DNA from: Scleromitrula shiraiana
Taxonomy: Eukaryota; Ascomycota; Leotiomycetes; Helotiales; Sclerotiniaceae
Assembly (NCBI GenBank): GCA_028455995.1
Contig: JABELC010000011.1
Span: forward strand, 1,302,001-1,366,000
Reading direction: 5' to 3'
DNA: 64,000 bases
Positions 26,212 through 40,200 of this stretch are shown one piece after another. The position numbers and the translations under genes are program-made. The notes beneath the pieces are model-generated. The model was not told where the DNA came from, did not search any database, and saw nothing but the letters and a program-made list of their open reading frames with translations. Each line of letters begins with the position of its first letter. Position 1 is the first letter of the stretch.

Positions 26212-26461
26212 GCCTCTAGATGAGTAAGTGTCGCCGTTCATATTGGCGATTTAATCCAGCAAATCTTGAATGAAATTTCAATGTAACTTTTTGATGTGGT
26301 TGGTAAAATTAAAGCTAAAGTCTGTACGGAATTTTTGTAGAAGGCTGTCGCGAACTTCATTTGAAAATCGCGCTAAAGCTCGGGAGCTTCCAGGTGAGGT
26401 ACGGAGGTTAGGTCCATAGATTTCAATTCATTAAGAGCCAAATAATTTATTTATTCTCACA
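26212..26461. promoter_or_regulatory. divergent U2AF65 / OGG1 promoter
   Basis: Only 250 bp separate the two start codons, so the genes must share promoter DNA. No named motif is evident by eye. Confidence 0.6.
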
Positions 26462-27772
26462 ATGGGCAATTTGAAAATTTCCGAATGGCGAAAACTTCCA
26501 ATAAGTCTAGCAGAACTATGTATAGATACTACGTTGCGCTGTGGTCAATCTTTCCGGTGGAAAAAGGCAGGAGATGAAGACGTTTGGTACACAGCCTTCC
26601 CAATCTCTCTAACAATAAGGCTAATATCATGAAGGTCTTGTGCACTTTCTGGTCGCATACTTTCACTTAAACAAGACTCGAACCATCTCCATTATCGTGC
26701 TATATTCCCAGATGTCAAACTACCACCCACGCCTCCTCCTTCCACCAAAACTACAGAAGTTGATGAGGATGAAGAAACAGAGGCATTGATACGGCGTTAC
26801 CTCAATCTATCGCCAAATCTGACTGACTTATATGAGCAATGGTCTCTTGTTGACCCCAATTTTAAGAAAAGAGCCCCTAAATTTACTGGAGTTCGTATTA
26901 TGAAGCAAGATGCTTGGGAAGCACTATTGGGATTTATTTGCAGTAGCAATAACAATATTATAAGGATTTCTCAAATGGTATATATCATAGAACTCCGGTA
27001 TGATATATTCCGCTAATTTTGTGGTTAACAGGTCAATAATCTATGTCTTCATTATGGTCCTCTAATAGGCCATATCGATGATCAACCTTTCCATGATTTC
27101 CCATCAGCAGAAGCATTGACTGGCCCGGGAGTAGAATCGCATCTTCGTGCACTTGGATTCGGTTACCGAGCGAAATATATAGCTCAAACAGCATCAATAG
27201 TGGCAAAAAAGCCAAAAGGATGGCTTCAGAATCTTTGCAACCCCGAGACTTTCGATGTGCCTTTTGATGGGGAAATCCCTCCTCGGGGACGAGAAGGATA
27301 TAGAAAAGCCCACGAAGAACTCCTCACGCTTCAAGGAGTTGGCCCTAAAGTCGCTGACTGTGTCTGTCTAATGGGATTGGGATGGGGTGAAGCTGTTCCT
27401 GTTGATACTCATGTTTGGCAGATTGCTCAACGAGATTACAAATTTGGAAAAGGAAAACATAAGAGTCTTACTAAAGCTACATATGATGCAGTTGGCAACT
27501 ACTTTAGAAGTTTATGGGGCAAAGAGGCTGGATGGGCACATTCGGTCTTGTTTGCTGCAGATCTGAAAACGTTCTCGGAGAAGCTCGTGACGAAGGTAGA
27601 GATTGATGTTAATGAGGTAAAGATTAAGCAAGAAAATGGTGAAATTCTTAAAGAAGAGGAGAAAGTTGTGGTGAAGCGCGAGTATCCTATAGATGATGTA
27701 AAAGTTGAGGATGAGGAGAAACCTGTCGAGCCATCTTCAAGAAGTAAGAGAGTAAAAAGAAGGAGAATATAA
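26462..27772 (+). CDS. ogg1: 8-oxoguanine DNA glycosylase/AP lyase
   Basis: Three exons, 26462-26586, 26635-26977 and 27032-27772, give 402 residues. The first intron (48 nt, GTACAC...GAAG) joins EDVW to SCALSGRILSLKQD. The N-terminal OGG_N domain has LRCGQSFRW. The HhH-GPD core carries CSSNNNIIRISQM and LGFGYRAKYI. The helix-hairpin-helix (LQGVGPKVADC) holds Lys262, the Schiff-base lysine, and VPVDTHV holds Asp281, the catalytic aspartate. The enzyme excises 8-oxoguanine paired with cytosine in nuclear and possibly mitochondrial DNA. The tail is Lys/Glu-rich and ends RSKRVKRRRI, a probable nuclear localisation signal. Length is within the family range. Confidence 0.95.
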
Positions 27773-28070
27773 ATCATAACGGTTGTAGAATAAATACTTT
27801 GCCGATATTGGCGAATGCCCATCCTTTTCATTGTAAGATCTTAGTTATAGACACTAGTTGTATCAAACCAAATAAACATTAATTGCTGACCGTTCAGAAA
27901 GTTTTCATCTGAAGTTTTTTATTTACGTTCAGCACTCAGTAATCCAATCCCAAGATTGAAAAATTGAAAAATCACCTTTACTACTCGGATCCAAAAAATG
28001 GACCCTTGAAGCCGAAGCCATTCCCCCACATTATTGCATCTCATAACCTCCAGGGCTTCCAACCAACACA

Positions 28071-28979
28071 ATGGGCTGGTTCAGCTTCTTTTCCTCCTCC
28101 AAAAAAGAAGAAAAACCCCAATCTTCACACCCCTCATGGAACGACAACCTTAACGCGATCGACTGGTCGCACTACACGGATCCTCAAACACTAGTCCCGA
28201 CGATATTGTTAACAACAACAATACTAGTCTCCGCGCGGCTCTACCGCTCCTATTTGCGGCGCATCCCCGAAACAGCATATATACGACCGCGGTTCTACAG
28301 AAAGAGGAGTCTTTTTGGGACGGTGACGAGGGTGGGGGATGCGGATAACTTTCACCTTTTTCATACGCCGGGGGGGAGGTTGGCGGGATGGGGGTGGTTG
28401 CCTGGACGGAGGAACTTGCCTGAGGGGAAGGCGTTGAAGGGGAAGACGGTGAGACTACATTTATGCATTTCATTTCATTTCATTTCATATATGATATTCA
28501 TTTTCGTTCTCATTGGCAAGACTAGATCAGGAAACTAGCTAATACAAATAAAAACCACACAGATCCACATACGCATAGCCGGAATCGACGCCCCAGAAGG
28601 CGCACACTTCGGCAAACAAGCGCAGCCCTTCTCCTCCGAAGCGCTCGCCTGGCTAAAATCGTACATCCACAACCGGCGCGTCCGAGCCTACATATACAAA
28701 AAGGACCAATACGACCGCGTCGTAGCGACGGTGTACGTGCGGCGGTTTTTGCGACGGAAAGATGTAGGCAGGGAGATGATTCGTGCGGGGTGGGCGGGGG
28801 TGTATGAGGCGAAGATGGGGGCGGAGTTTGGGGGGTTAGAAGAGGAGTATAGGGAGTTGGAGGGGGCGGCGAGGAAGAGGAAGGTTGGTATGTGGGGGGG
28901 GGATATGAAGTTTTTTGAGAGTCCGAGGGATTATAAGATAAGGACGGCGGCGGAGGGGAATGCTACTACGGGTAGATGA
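28071..28979 (+). CDS. lcl3: Lcl3-type membrane-anchored SNase-like endonuclease
   Basis: Two exons, 28071-28448 and 28563-28979, give 264 residues. The first 40 residues are polar. One transmembrane helix follows (about 42-62, LVPTILLTTTILVSARLY), then a staphylococcal-nuclease fold: LFGTVTRVGDADNFHLF, RIAGIDAPEGAHFG, YIYKKDQYDRVVATVYVRR and a C-terminal AARKRKVGMWGG. The Asp, Glu and Arg residues expected at the calcium and phosphate site are present. Fungal Lcl3 proteins are mitochondrial membrane-associated predicted endonucleases, named for a yeast long-lifespan phenotype. The second half of exon 2 (28.7-28.97 kb) is strongly G-rich on the coding strand. Confidence 0.92.
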
Positions 28980-29547
28980 TATGAGGAATTTTGATTCGTA
29001 TGGAGGTGAGGTGGGATTTAGAAGGTTTATACCCCCCTATTATTGTTTGATAGGCCATGAGGACGTATGTTAAGACGTTGAAATCGATCATCATGCCTAG
29101 GTATGAAATGATTACAAACAAACCCATTTATCAATTATCTTTATCTCTATCTTCATCTTCATTGAAGATGTGTGTGGTGGTGATGTAGCATTTTAAGGGG
29201 GAGAGGGGATAATCATTACCCATCCCCTTATTATTATTTCAAACACCAAAATTTGACATATTAAAACAGAGAAGGGATGAACATGAATCCTAATAAGTTT
29301 CTTCATGCGTATCAATCTTTGATTCTTTTTTGGGTCGCATATTCCGAGAAGCGTGTGTATACGTAGGGGACAAGCATTGGAAACAATGGGGATGGTGTTT
29401 GAGAAATAGAGGGAGTATGGTATGGATACCTGGATGAGTGAGATGAGGTGAGTACATTCCAGTGATAACCTATGGCAACATGTTGAAGAATATCAGTTGA
29501 GGAATGGGGAATGCAGAATTACGTATGTATTGACGGTATAATAAATA

Positions 29548-29596
29548 TGAATATGAATATAAATATAAATATAAATATAAATATAAATATAAATAT
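29548..29596 (+). repeat. (AATATA)n microsatellite
   Basis: Tandem hexamers AATATG/AATATA, about eight units. Confidence 0.85.
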
Positions 29597-30035
29597 CAAC
29601 ATCAACATCAAAATATTTCGCACTGTAGAGTAAAGGGCACAAAGGAATCCAAGGCAAAAACTAACGATAACATTGAATTTTTAGTTAAGTATTTCTAGAT
29701 CTAGAACAAAATAGGCCCATCCATCCGATGATTTTATTTTCCCATTAATAATTCTAGTATCTTGAAGATCAAAGTACAAATTTGTACTGATTGAGTATGT
29801 ACTCGTATTGAGTAAGAAGTTATTATCCATAAACCAATTTGGGAAAGTAAAGCAGGTAAAGCAAAGTAAAGAATGGATTGGCCTTGATTGATTTCAAGTC
29901 CGTCAGTTATTTAAATAATGGACTATAATGGCATCAGTGATAGTCCAACCGTAATAATAATTCATATAGTACAGAAGGAATAGGTAATATAGTAGTAGTA
30001 ATAAATAATATATGGATACAAGCCTCGTCTTTCTT

Positions 30036-30075
30036 CCTAGTCTTTCTAGTCTTTCTAGTCTTTCTAGTCTTTCTA
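30036..30075 (+). repeat. 9-bp tandem repeat TAGTCTTTC
   Basis: Four to five exact head-to-tail units. Confidence 0.85.
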
Positions 30076-31669
30076 GCTCCACTTGACTCACTTACCTAGT
30101 TACTTCATCCATAAAATTGTTCTAATAATTCTTTCACTCTTATTAATAGGTAACGATGCATCGATTTCAATACCAGTCGACCTAACTTTGTCACTCTTTA
30201 CTTTTATACTTCCCTTTCCTTTTCCTTTTCTATTTCACAAATACACAAATACACGAATACACAAATCTCTCTTTTCTTGTGTAATCGCTACGGTATCGTG
30301 ATTAATTCGTTGGTATCTCTATCTCTATCTCTATCTATATCTCACTCTTTTTGTACAGAGACGGTACGTGTCACAACTTCTTTCCCCTGTTCAATTTATC
30401 CATCAAATCCACTCGCTGCATACGATACGATATGATTATGTGGTTGTCGAATCACATATCCCTTGTTTATGAATTATATTTTTGGTGTTGCAGATTCGTA
30501 CTCATACTCATATTCTTATTACTCACTCTACTCTGGAGATGGTGTGAAAGGAATAGAAGGAAAGAGAGAAGATAATTTCAAAACTAACTTCTTTTTCCTT
30601 CAATAATTGAAGCATTATAGAAAGAATATTCAACCACCTTACTATCACAACCTCATACACTCATTTATTATTCATTTTCATATTCCAACTACATTACATT
30701 ACATTACATTACATTATATTACATTATATATTCATTCACATTCGTTTTAAAAATTCCAAGATTCGTATCGACCATTTCCTCGTATCATCCCAATCAAGCC
30801 CCCTTCCCTTCTCAAAGGAATCAAACTGTCAGATTTTTCATCCCATTCACAAAATTCAAGCCATTCAAATAACATAACTCAATCTCATCTCGCTTGTTAA
30901 TCCTCTGTCCTCTGAGCAACACTGAGCTCCCATTTTTCAAAGACAAACTTTCCCCAAAATTTACTAGTGGAATAGGCGCAGTTGAACAACAGTTGATGGA
31001 TGATAATAATAATAATATAGAGAGGGAAATAATAATACGTGGACCATAGAAAGGAAAGAAAAATACAACATCGACATCGACATCGACATCGTCATAATTA
31101 TCTTATACCAGTACATCTCCCTTACAGAAGAATCAATCTTTATACATACACAAATTTTTTTACTTATCAATACCAAAATCAAAACAAAGGCCGTTAAAAA
31201 TTTGGTTCCTGGTACCTGAACACCCTCGGCCCACCCTTTAATAATTCTAATAATTCTGGCCGGCGCAAAAAAATAAATAAAAAGAAATCGCCCATCGTTA
31301 TTAGTCTAATCTACTCGTAGCGAATCTAGTCATATCCAATCAAATTCAATTGCCTTCCCGATTTCGAGATTAATAACTCCTCTTCAATTTCAATTTCAAT
31401 TCAATTTCACCTTTCGACCTTTAGACACGACATTCGTTACATGTGGGATAGATCGAGAGGTATTACAATCATTTAGTCTATTTTTTTTTTAGGGAGGATT
31501 TTGAGGATAGTTAACAAGATAAGGAGGAAATATTCAAATGGCATAGGGATTGCGCGTCTGATTAATGCAATTTTTAGGGTCGTGAAGAAAGAAGCTGGTT
31601 GAGCTTTTCACCCTCACGAACCTATATACTGGATAATTACGATTTAATACTCTTTAAAAAGGGCCAGCA

Positions 31670-34600
31670 ATGAAGTTCTCTTCATGGCTGAGTCCATCAA
31701 ATGGAGAATCTCGACCTCTGTTGGGAATCTCCTTACTTCTGACCTCCTTAGCGCCTTTATCGACCGCGATTACCTTTAATTCGATACCATCTGCGAATCT
31801 CGAGCTTTCGAATTTAGGTCGTGTTGGACTTGCTGGAGATTTCAGTGGGATTTCGATTTATGAATATGAGGGTCAAAATGAATATGGTTTCAACACAAAT
31901 GGCAGTCAATCTGTTATGACAAGATTTCCCGATGGAAGCTTCACGACTTTGGCATCTGCAGATGCTGGGATTGTAGCAATGTGCCCATATTTCATGTCGA
32001 ATGGTACACTAGCAGGTGTCGTTGTCGGTGGAAACTTTACCAGCTTAGGGGAAATCGAATCGCAAGGCGTTGCGTTATTTAATTCAAATACATCGGCAAT
32101 TACGGCACTTTCAGGATTATCAGGTCAAGTCAATGCACTTTTGTGTGATAAAGACACAAATACAGTCTATGTTGGAGGTAGCTTTAGGGGTGCGAATTCG
32201 ACAAACGCGATCGCTTGGGTCGGAGATGGTTGGAGTAATCTTCCTTTCGCTGGATTTAATGGCCCTGTAACATCTATTGCCAAAGCGTCAAATGGTCACA
32301 TTATATTTGGAGGAGCTTTTACAGGATTAGGAAATGCTACTGGACCAAGCCAGCCAGATCAACAAATTATCAACATTTCTGGCGCCAATATTACAAGTGA
32401 ATCTTCAACTTCAACTACTGGTTTCAGCGACCCAAGAAATATTATTTGCAAGACAAGTGGTACTGATGGATCTGGAAGTACTTGGCTTTTGGAGGATAAC
32501 ACTGCTGGGTTCTGGAAAGCTAATTTCGGTTTTGGATTCACGCCAACGAAGTTGAGATTATGGAATACTCATCAAGATGGTAGAGGAACCAAAACTTTCA
32601 GATACACAGCTATGCCAATTAATGGTATCATGAACCTTACTTATATTGACCCAGATACAGGGGCTAACGCAACATGCACATCCGAGTGTCCTTTGAGCAG
32701 CAATACTAGTGTGGAATATCAGGACTTTCATTTCGTGAATCAGGTTGGTATGGATGCCTTCCGAATCGATATCTCAGCTTGGTATGGTAGTGGAGGTGGA
32801 TTCGATGGTATTGAGCTCTTCCAGGACGACATATTTGCTTACGCCATCAACGATTTCAACGAGCCATCTTGTGCAGGTTTATCGGTTGCATCTAGCGCAA
32901 CTACCAGTGGACCATGGACGGTCAGTCCCTCGCAACAAAGTGTCGCGGAATATCTCACTGCTTCATTCGACAGCACCAATGTTTCGTCAAGCTCGGGATC
33001 TGTTGTGTTCTTCCCTGATATCAGACAATCTGGGAACTACTCCGTGAACATGTATACGCCTGGATGTCTTCAAGACAATAGCTGCTCAACAAGAGGCATG
33101 GTGATTGTGAACGGTACGATGTCAAGTGGTAAAATTAACGAGATTATAAAATCACAAACACTTTACCAGACCAATGACTACGACAAATATGATCAAATCT
33201 ACTTTGGTTATATCGAAGCTGGTAGCGACTCTTTCCGTCCCTCAGTGACTCTTACACCAGGCTCTGCTCTTACAGGCAACACTGGAAATTTCACAGTTGT
33301 TGCTCAACGAGTTGGTTTCACACTGATCGATTCAACCGGTGGATTGAATGGCCTTTTTGAATTTGATCCAAGTCAAACAGTTATTGAGACCTCCGACTTC
33401 CAGAACTCTACTATCGATCAAGCTGGGATGGACCTTAATTCTGGAGCTGAGGTTAACGCTGTTGTCACATCTGGTAGCACTACTTTTGTCGGTGGCAACT
33501 TTTCTACATCAACATACCAGAATATTTTCTCGATATCGAGCTCTAGTGCTACGTCATTGGTCGCCGGTGGTTTGAATGGGGAGGTTCTCGATATGGTTCT
33601 CAACGACACAACATTGTTTGTGGGAGGAAACTTCAGCAATACACAGAAAGCTTCAACGACTGGCTTGAACAATATCGCTGCTTATGATACATCTCGAAAT
33701 ACCTGGAGCGCACTAGGAGCCGGTGTCGATGGACGAGTTATGTCGGTTGTACCTATCTCGATGAACGTCACCGAAGATGTTCCCGAGATTGTCATCACAT
33801 TGACTGGCGATTTTCATAACCTCAATGCCTTTGGAGCGAACAGTTCTGTGCCTGTAAACGGTTTTGCTATCTGGGTACCATCTGGGGGCAATTGGTTACA
33901 AAATCTCAATGCCGCAACAATGTCTATTAATGGTCAGCTCACTGCTTCAGTCGATGTCTCCGGGGATTATTTCTTTGCTGGATCTGTTTCGTCTTCCCAG
34001 CTCGGCGTCAATGGTGTTGCATCTCTTGCTTCGGGGTTGAGCTCCTTCCCTGTTGACATTCAATCTGCTCAATCACAATCTTCTTCGAGCTTGTCGAAAA
34101 GAGATACTACTAATGATCAGAATGTTACTGGTGTCACCACAGGACTGTTTTATGAAGATTCCGGCCATAACGTTACAATTCTTGGTGGTCATTTTACTGC
34201 AATTACCAACAATGGCTCCCGAATTAACAACCTTGTTTTCATTGATGGTGCTAATGGCAATGCTGTCACTGGACTCGGATCGCAGATCTCAGACAACTCT
34301 ACCTTCCTTGCTTTGGCTGTAAACGACGATATTTTGTATGCTGGAGGTTCCGTTACCGGCACTGTTAATGGGGGAAGTGTTAAAGGACTTATCTCATACA
34401 ACCTCAAGACTTCTTCATTCGGCACACAATCGCCGGCTTTGGGCGGATCATCTGTTGTGGTAAATGACATCGCTGTCAGAACTAAGAACGGCGACGTATA
34501 TGTTGGTGGTAGCTTCACTCAAGCTGGTTCATTGGATTGTCCTGGAGTCTGTTTATTTACAGCTTCATCTTCTCAATGGAATCGTCCAGGAACAAATCTT

Positions 34601-35427
34601 GAGGGTACTGCAAACGCTATGCTTTGGGTCAGCGACACTTCTCTTGTCGTTGGTGGCTCGTTAGAAGTTGATGGTGGAAACGTATCCCTTGCAAGTTATG
34701 ATACCAAAGCCCAGTCATGGACCACTTTCACTGGAGCCAGTGCAATCCCAGGACCAGTCACTACCATCACAGCCGCTACCAGTGATGTCTCGCAATTTTG
34801 GGTAGCTGGAACAGCAACAAATGGATCTGCTTTTATTATGAAATATGATGGCACAACATGGAGTTCGGTTGGCGATTCGTTTGAAAGTGGTACAGACATT
34901 CGTGGTCTTCAGATTCTACCACTTTCCCAAAACCACGACAACTCGGATCTGGTTCCCAATAATGAAGTCTTGATGGTCACTGGTGCTATGGCATTACCCG
35001 ATTTTGGAAATGTCTCGGCGGTACTCTTCAATGGCACTACATTCCAACCATACATACTTACCAGCACTGATGCCAATACTGCTGGTAGTCTGTCTCAAAT
35101 TTTCACTCAAGAGAATAACTTTTTCAAATCATCAGGTAGGTGACCATGCAATCTCTTACAATTTTAAAATCTAACAATTATATAGGTGGTCACCTTGCAA
35201 TCGGTTTGGTCGTACTTATCGCCCTCGCTATTTCCCTCGCATTAATATTCCTTCTGGTTGTTGCTGGTGTTCTGGCAGAACGAATCAGAAGAAAACGTGA
35301 AGGTTATATGCCTGCACCTACAAGTAGCTACGACCGAAGCAATGGAATGTCGAGGATTCCTCCCCAAGAGCTATTTAGTTCTCTAGGTCAGGGTCGAAGT
35401 GGAGTCGAAAGACCACCAATGATTTGA
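31670..35427 (+). CDS. rax2: Rax2-like cortical polarity protein
   Basis: Two exons, 31670-35135 and 35186-35427, give 1,235 residues. The 50-nt intron has a CTAACA branch site and joins FFKSSG to GHLAIGLVV. A signal peptide (hydrophobic LLGISLLLTSLAPL near residue 20) leads into a very long, Asn-glycosylation-rich ectodomain. This is built of repeated beta-propeller blades of the form VYVGGSF, IIFGGAF, LFVGGNFS and LYAGGSV. One transmembrane helix (about 1157-1182) and a basic cytoplasmic tail of about 55 residues complete it. Rax2 is a type I membrane glycoprotein that with Rax1 marks division or growth sites in yeasts; in hyphal fungi it is linked to polarity. The intron placed just before the transmembrane exon means that failed splicing would give a secreted, anchor-less form. 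Confidence 0.93.
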
Positions 35428-37283
35428 AACGACAGCATTACGACGGCGTATTTGGGCAGGCAGGGTTTGGTATAGGCGTTCTGGATAGGCTAATACACGC
35501 CTTTCTCTTTTTTCTCTTTTTTATTTTCATTGTTCATGTTTTTCAGCATACCCCATCGCGATTTTACATATCAGAGTAGAGTGGTGCCTTTCTATTACTC
35601 TGGAGCAATTTGCTTTGCTTTGCTTCCTAATTATCGGCAAACCCACTCTGGTTTAGCGGCGTTGCAAGTCTCTGTTTTTTTTCTTCGATTCTTCTTCTTG
35701 CATTACAGCATAGCTTAATGTTTTAAACAAAACAAGCAACATTCGGCATTCGTCATCTGTCTGGATGTTTGCTTCTTGATCTCGGATCTATTTCTCTCTC
35801 TGGCGCGCACACACGCACATGCACACACACAATACACTCGCTTTGTACAAAGGATATATCAATCACAATAGTCTTCTGCAGTCACCGTCACAAGGACTGC
35901 GAGGTAGAATGGATGAATGGATGGATGGATGGGTATCAATCGATCTTCATACACACATACATGCATGCATGCATTCAATAAAGATACCTCTTGTATGTTT
36001 GGTCTCATTATGGATGGCAAGAAAGAAAGAATCGAAAGCTAGGAAGTTAGTTAGTTGGTTGGTTAATGTATTCAGAGGATTTTATTTTATTTTATTTGTT
36101 TCTTTTTCTTTTTCTCTTTTTTTATTTTTGCTTTTCTAAGGTGGCGGTTGAGAGGAGAGGGGGGGATCTTTTCTGCTTGGTGAAGTGGAAGGGAAGAATG
36201 GAGATGAGTGGGACGAGCGGAAAGATAGTCGGTTAGTCAGTCAAGTCAATCAGATAGAAAAGAGAAAAGAGGAAAGAGATATACCAGGAGAAAGGTTGTT
36301 TTTGATGGGAAGTTGAAAGGAGAGATGAAAAAGATAGCGCGTGATAAAAGATATAAATGATAATTACAATTACAAATATAAAAAAATTCCTGCTTTATTT
36401 GATCTATTGTTTTTTTGATATGTTGTTTTTTCCTTGACTGGTGTTTGGTGGATGGTGGATGGTGGATGTGTGGTTTTGTGGTTTTGTGTTTGAGTTATAG
36501 TATATACCTAGGTAGGGATTGATTTGTTGAGAGAGGGGAAAGGGAGGGAGGGAGGAGGGGGGTTTGTTGGAAATGATGGATGGATGGATGGATAGGTTGT
36601 TGATAGGTTGATGATGGGGTGTAAGGTGTAAGGTGTAAGGTGTAAGGTGTGAGTGAGGGAAGTATAGAGTGTATGATGAGTATAGTTCGTACAAATAGAA
36701 GCGTCGGGGATCAGTGAGTGAGTGGGTGAGTGGGTGAGTGGGTGAGTGAGTGGGTGAGTAATTATAAAGAAGGTGACGGAGTGATAAAGTGACGGAAGAT
36801 AGATCTAAGATACCAAAAAAAAAAAAAAAATCCTATTCATTATATCTCATTTAAACAACTCAACTAGCAGAATAATATCCAATACAATATCCTATATTAA
36901 TAAATACCCTTTGAGAGGTTTGGTTGTGAATGTCTTATTAGAAGTATAGATATTCAATCAATCAATCAAGTATTAGAATCTATTTTCCATCTAATTGTAT
37001 ATTAATCGAACAGACATTCAATTCAAATCTTTAATATCTTGATGTACAACCACAAAAAGGCTAGCCAGTGAAGAAAAACACATCCTAGATATTTCGACCA
37101 TATAATATAATGTTTCATTTCATCTCATCCATTTATCACTTGCTGCTAGCATGCTATCGACCGCCCATTAATGTACAAGCAGATGTACGCCCTTACACCC
37201 GAATATTTCATCCATCCATCAATTTCCTCCATCTTCCCAGCCCATTCGCAAGTCCAACATACATACAAGCAACGATCATCCCC
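35428..37283. other. 1.86-kb convergent spacer rich in simple repeats
   Basis: Lies between the stops of Rax2 and SF3b155. It holds CA, GGAT and TTTTA runs, (GTGTAAG)n near 36616-36650, (GTGAGTGG)n near 36712-36760 and an A-run near 36814. Short frames here follow the repeats and are not genes. Confidence 0.7.
36612..36766 (+). repeat. GTGTAAG and GTGAGTGG tandem arrays
   Basis: Two adjacent G/T-rich arrays: about five GTGTAAG units, then about six GTGAGTGG-type units. Confidence 0.8.
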
Positions 37284-40200
37284 TTAGATAACAATTGCCA
37301 AATCCGGTCTATCCATCTTCTCGTCGTCCATGTTTGGATAATAGGGGACTATTGAATCGGCTGATAGGGTGTAGGCGCTGTTATATAGAGTCCAGTATGC
37401 TGTTTTAAAAATGCAAGTTAGTAAATAAACAACTTATTCATAATAAAACGAGAAGTGTAAACGGTGAAGGATGAGAAATAAAAGGAGAAAACATACGTTG
37501 TCTAACTTTCCTCGCCGGGTGAAACAACCCCGCCCAAACATAATTAAGCACCAAACCAGGACCAATCGCCACTCTAATGGCCTCAATAGCCTCAACAATA
37601 CGGTCGATAACATGAGGACTAGTTTCGAAAAGATTAGGATAGAGGAGATTAAGAAGATGGAGCATTGCATCTTCACAGCCTAATCCCACAACGCCCAATG
37701 CAACGTGTTTGACGACCGAGGCGGCGGTTTGTCGATGCACTTGATCTCTATCGATTAATGCATCTTCTAGTAGGGGTGCGATGGCATAGACGTAATCTTT
37801 AGCCATCTCGCCGATATATTCGAAGAGGAAGGAGAGGGATTTGAGAACACCGTTTTGAACGTTGAGTTCAGGGACGCGGTATTCGTTCATGAGAGCTGGG
37901 AGGACTGTAAACGGAGCACAGGTTTCTGCAACGATGCCGATTGCTACGGCTGTGCAGACACGAGATTGTCGTTCCTGCACTCGGAGATTGTTGAGGAGGG
38001 TGGCGAGGACATCTTGGGGACCGATGGCTTTGGCGATGAAACCGAATGTGTTGTTTGCGGCTCGACGGATACCCTTTTTATGTGCCTTAAGCATATCGAG
38101 GAGTTCGAAACAAATTCTCATCCACTCTCTAGCATTAACACTCTCGGGTCCTCGATCCGCAATACGACCGACAAGATCAATGGTGTTTTCTTGGACTTTC
38201 TCGTGACGATTTCGTAAAATGGGTGTGAGTCGTGGAAGTAAATCTTTGATGGGTGGTTGCATTTGATTGATACCCACCACGGTGACGATAGAACGTAATG
38301 CACCAAGGATGGAACCAAGAACTTCAGGGTACTCTTCACCAAGGTATTCGTAAAGCACAACACCAAGCTTTCCCATTAAAGCATCTTCACCACACTGCTT
38401 CATGACCATTGCTATACGAGAGATCAAATCTGCTGCTTGTTGTCGAACAGTAGCTGATTTGTTGTTTAGACGCCATAAAATAGTACTGACGATTTGAGGT
38501 AGGTATGGTTTGCATCTTGTTCCAAGAGCATTTACCACAGTACCAAAACCATTCAGCATAACGATATCCTCGACACTTTGTTCTTGGAAAGAGTGTAGAA
38601 TACCATCAATGAGACGCTCTTCTAGACGTTCGCCGATATCTGCAGCTCCAAGACTGGCAATGACTTTTTCAATGGTCTCCACCGTCATCTTGCGATAAGC
38701 TTCACTTTCATCCTTAAGGTTGTTGACGATACGCTCAACGATTTCACCTACACCAACCTTTTGGCCAAGGTCCACAGTTGTTTCAACAACCTGTCTGTAG
38801 TTGCGCTTATCTAACGCCATTCTTCTTACCCAGAAACTCTTGAAAAACTCGTCCAAGACATTCTCTTTAAGGTATCCTGCTGTAACACCATCGGTTCCAG
38901 CACATTGTGAGACGACCTTCAAGACAACCTTCTTCATTTCTTCATCGGGCGATGAAAACTCTCTTAGGAGAATTTCCATAATCTGTCCGGTATAGTAGTT
39001 GGCATATTCTTCGTCCATAAGAGGAATGATATATCCAACAGCCTTTAAGAATCCAGCGAGACCCTTTCCACGTTGTTTCCTAGAACACCAAAAGATTAGT
39101 AATTATTTTCAAAGATTGACCTCATTTAAGAAATTGAGTTCCTTTTATAATCAAGTTCATTTCAGAGATTAACTTCTCTTCTCAAAGATCAACTTCGCCT
39201 CAGAGATTATCCTCGGTTATCCACTAACCCCTTTCGAACATCGACTTCTTCTGGAACATTGAAATTGTATATAGTGTAATAATAGAAATAAACTTACTTT
39301 GCTCCAGTCCATAGCGGATTTAAAATATCGTCAAAACTCTCAATACCATAAGGATTTGCTGCTTCAGCTAAAGCTGCAATCGCCAAACTGGTCACAGTTC
39401 TAACTTTTGTCTGATCATCATTGAGATTGCCACCAATGCAGTCTACCAAGCCCTTTAAATGAGGAAGCACAGCACAACCCATCAAAATTGGAATCTGTTG
39501 AACAATCTTAACTCCGGTATGTCTTGCTTGCCACGACTTCTTACTCCTACATACGGCACGTAAGAAAGGAAGAAGAGCAGGAATACCCAGTGCAGAGGCA
39601 ACGACGGCGAACGCTCTTGCCGTTGTATTTCGGACGTATTCATCCACATGATCAATATCAGGACGCATAGTACTGATCATGTGGGCCAAGCCAGCTGCCT
39701 TACTAAGGTTGGAAATAATTTCTCGACCTTCCACTCGTGCATAGTAATCCTGATCAATGAGCAGTGGCTCAATAACGACTAATATCTTATGAACGTAAGG
39801 TCGGACAAGCTCGTCCAATTTGTAAAGAATACGATCGATGACTTTCACCAGTAAATGGCGCTCTTGATCCTCCAATGTCTTCTCCATGAGTAGTGGAAGA
39901 ATTTGATTGAACAAAGGTCCAGCACCAAACTGTCTTGCGTTATCCGTAAGTTGACGCAGTGCAGTCTTACGCATGGGAGGAGTACCATTCTTGACTTTCA
40001 GTAATAGCCTCATGATCTTTCGCTCTTTGAGCTCTTCGACACTCATAGAATTCTCATCGCTACCATCAGTAAGCTTCCCAAAGTATGCCATATCCTCAGC
40101 CTTGAAGAAATGAAGTTCTCCCACCCCTGGAATTTCTGTTGGAAGCTGTTTTGCTAATTGCCTTCCACTTTCTGGGTCTTGCATCATAAATCCACCGGAC

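Larger units (their letters stand above)
28980..31669. other. 2.7-kb intergenic region
   Basis: No gene is seen. It contains an (AATATA)n array at about 29548-29596, four to five TAGTCTTTC units at 30036-30075, ACATT repeats near 30695-30725 and pyrimidine-rich leader-like sequence. The length suggests a long 5' leader or large promoter for Rax2. Confidence 0.6.

Noticed and set aside
37438..37676. Short frames extending SF3b155 past 37497 into its last intron
   Set aside because: The downstream exon 37399-37284 supplies the conserved YWTLYNSAY C-terminus.
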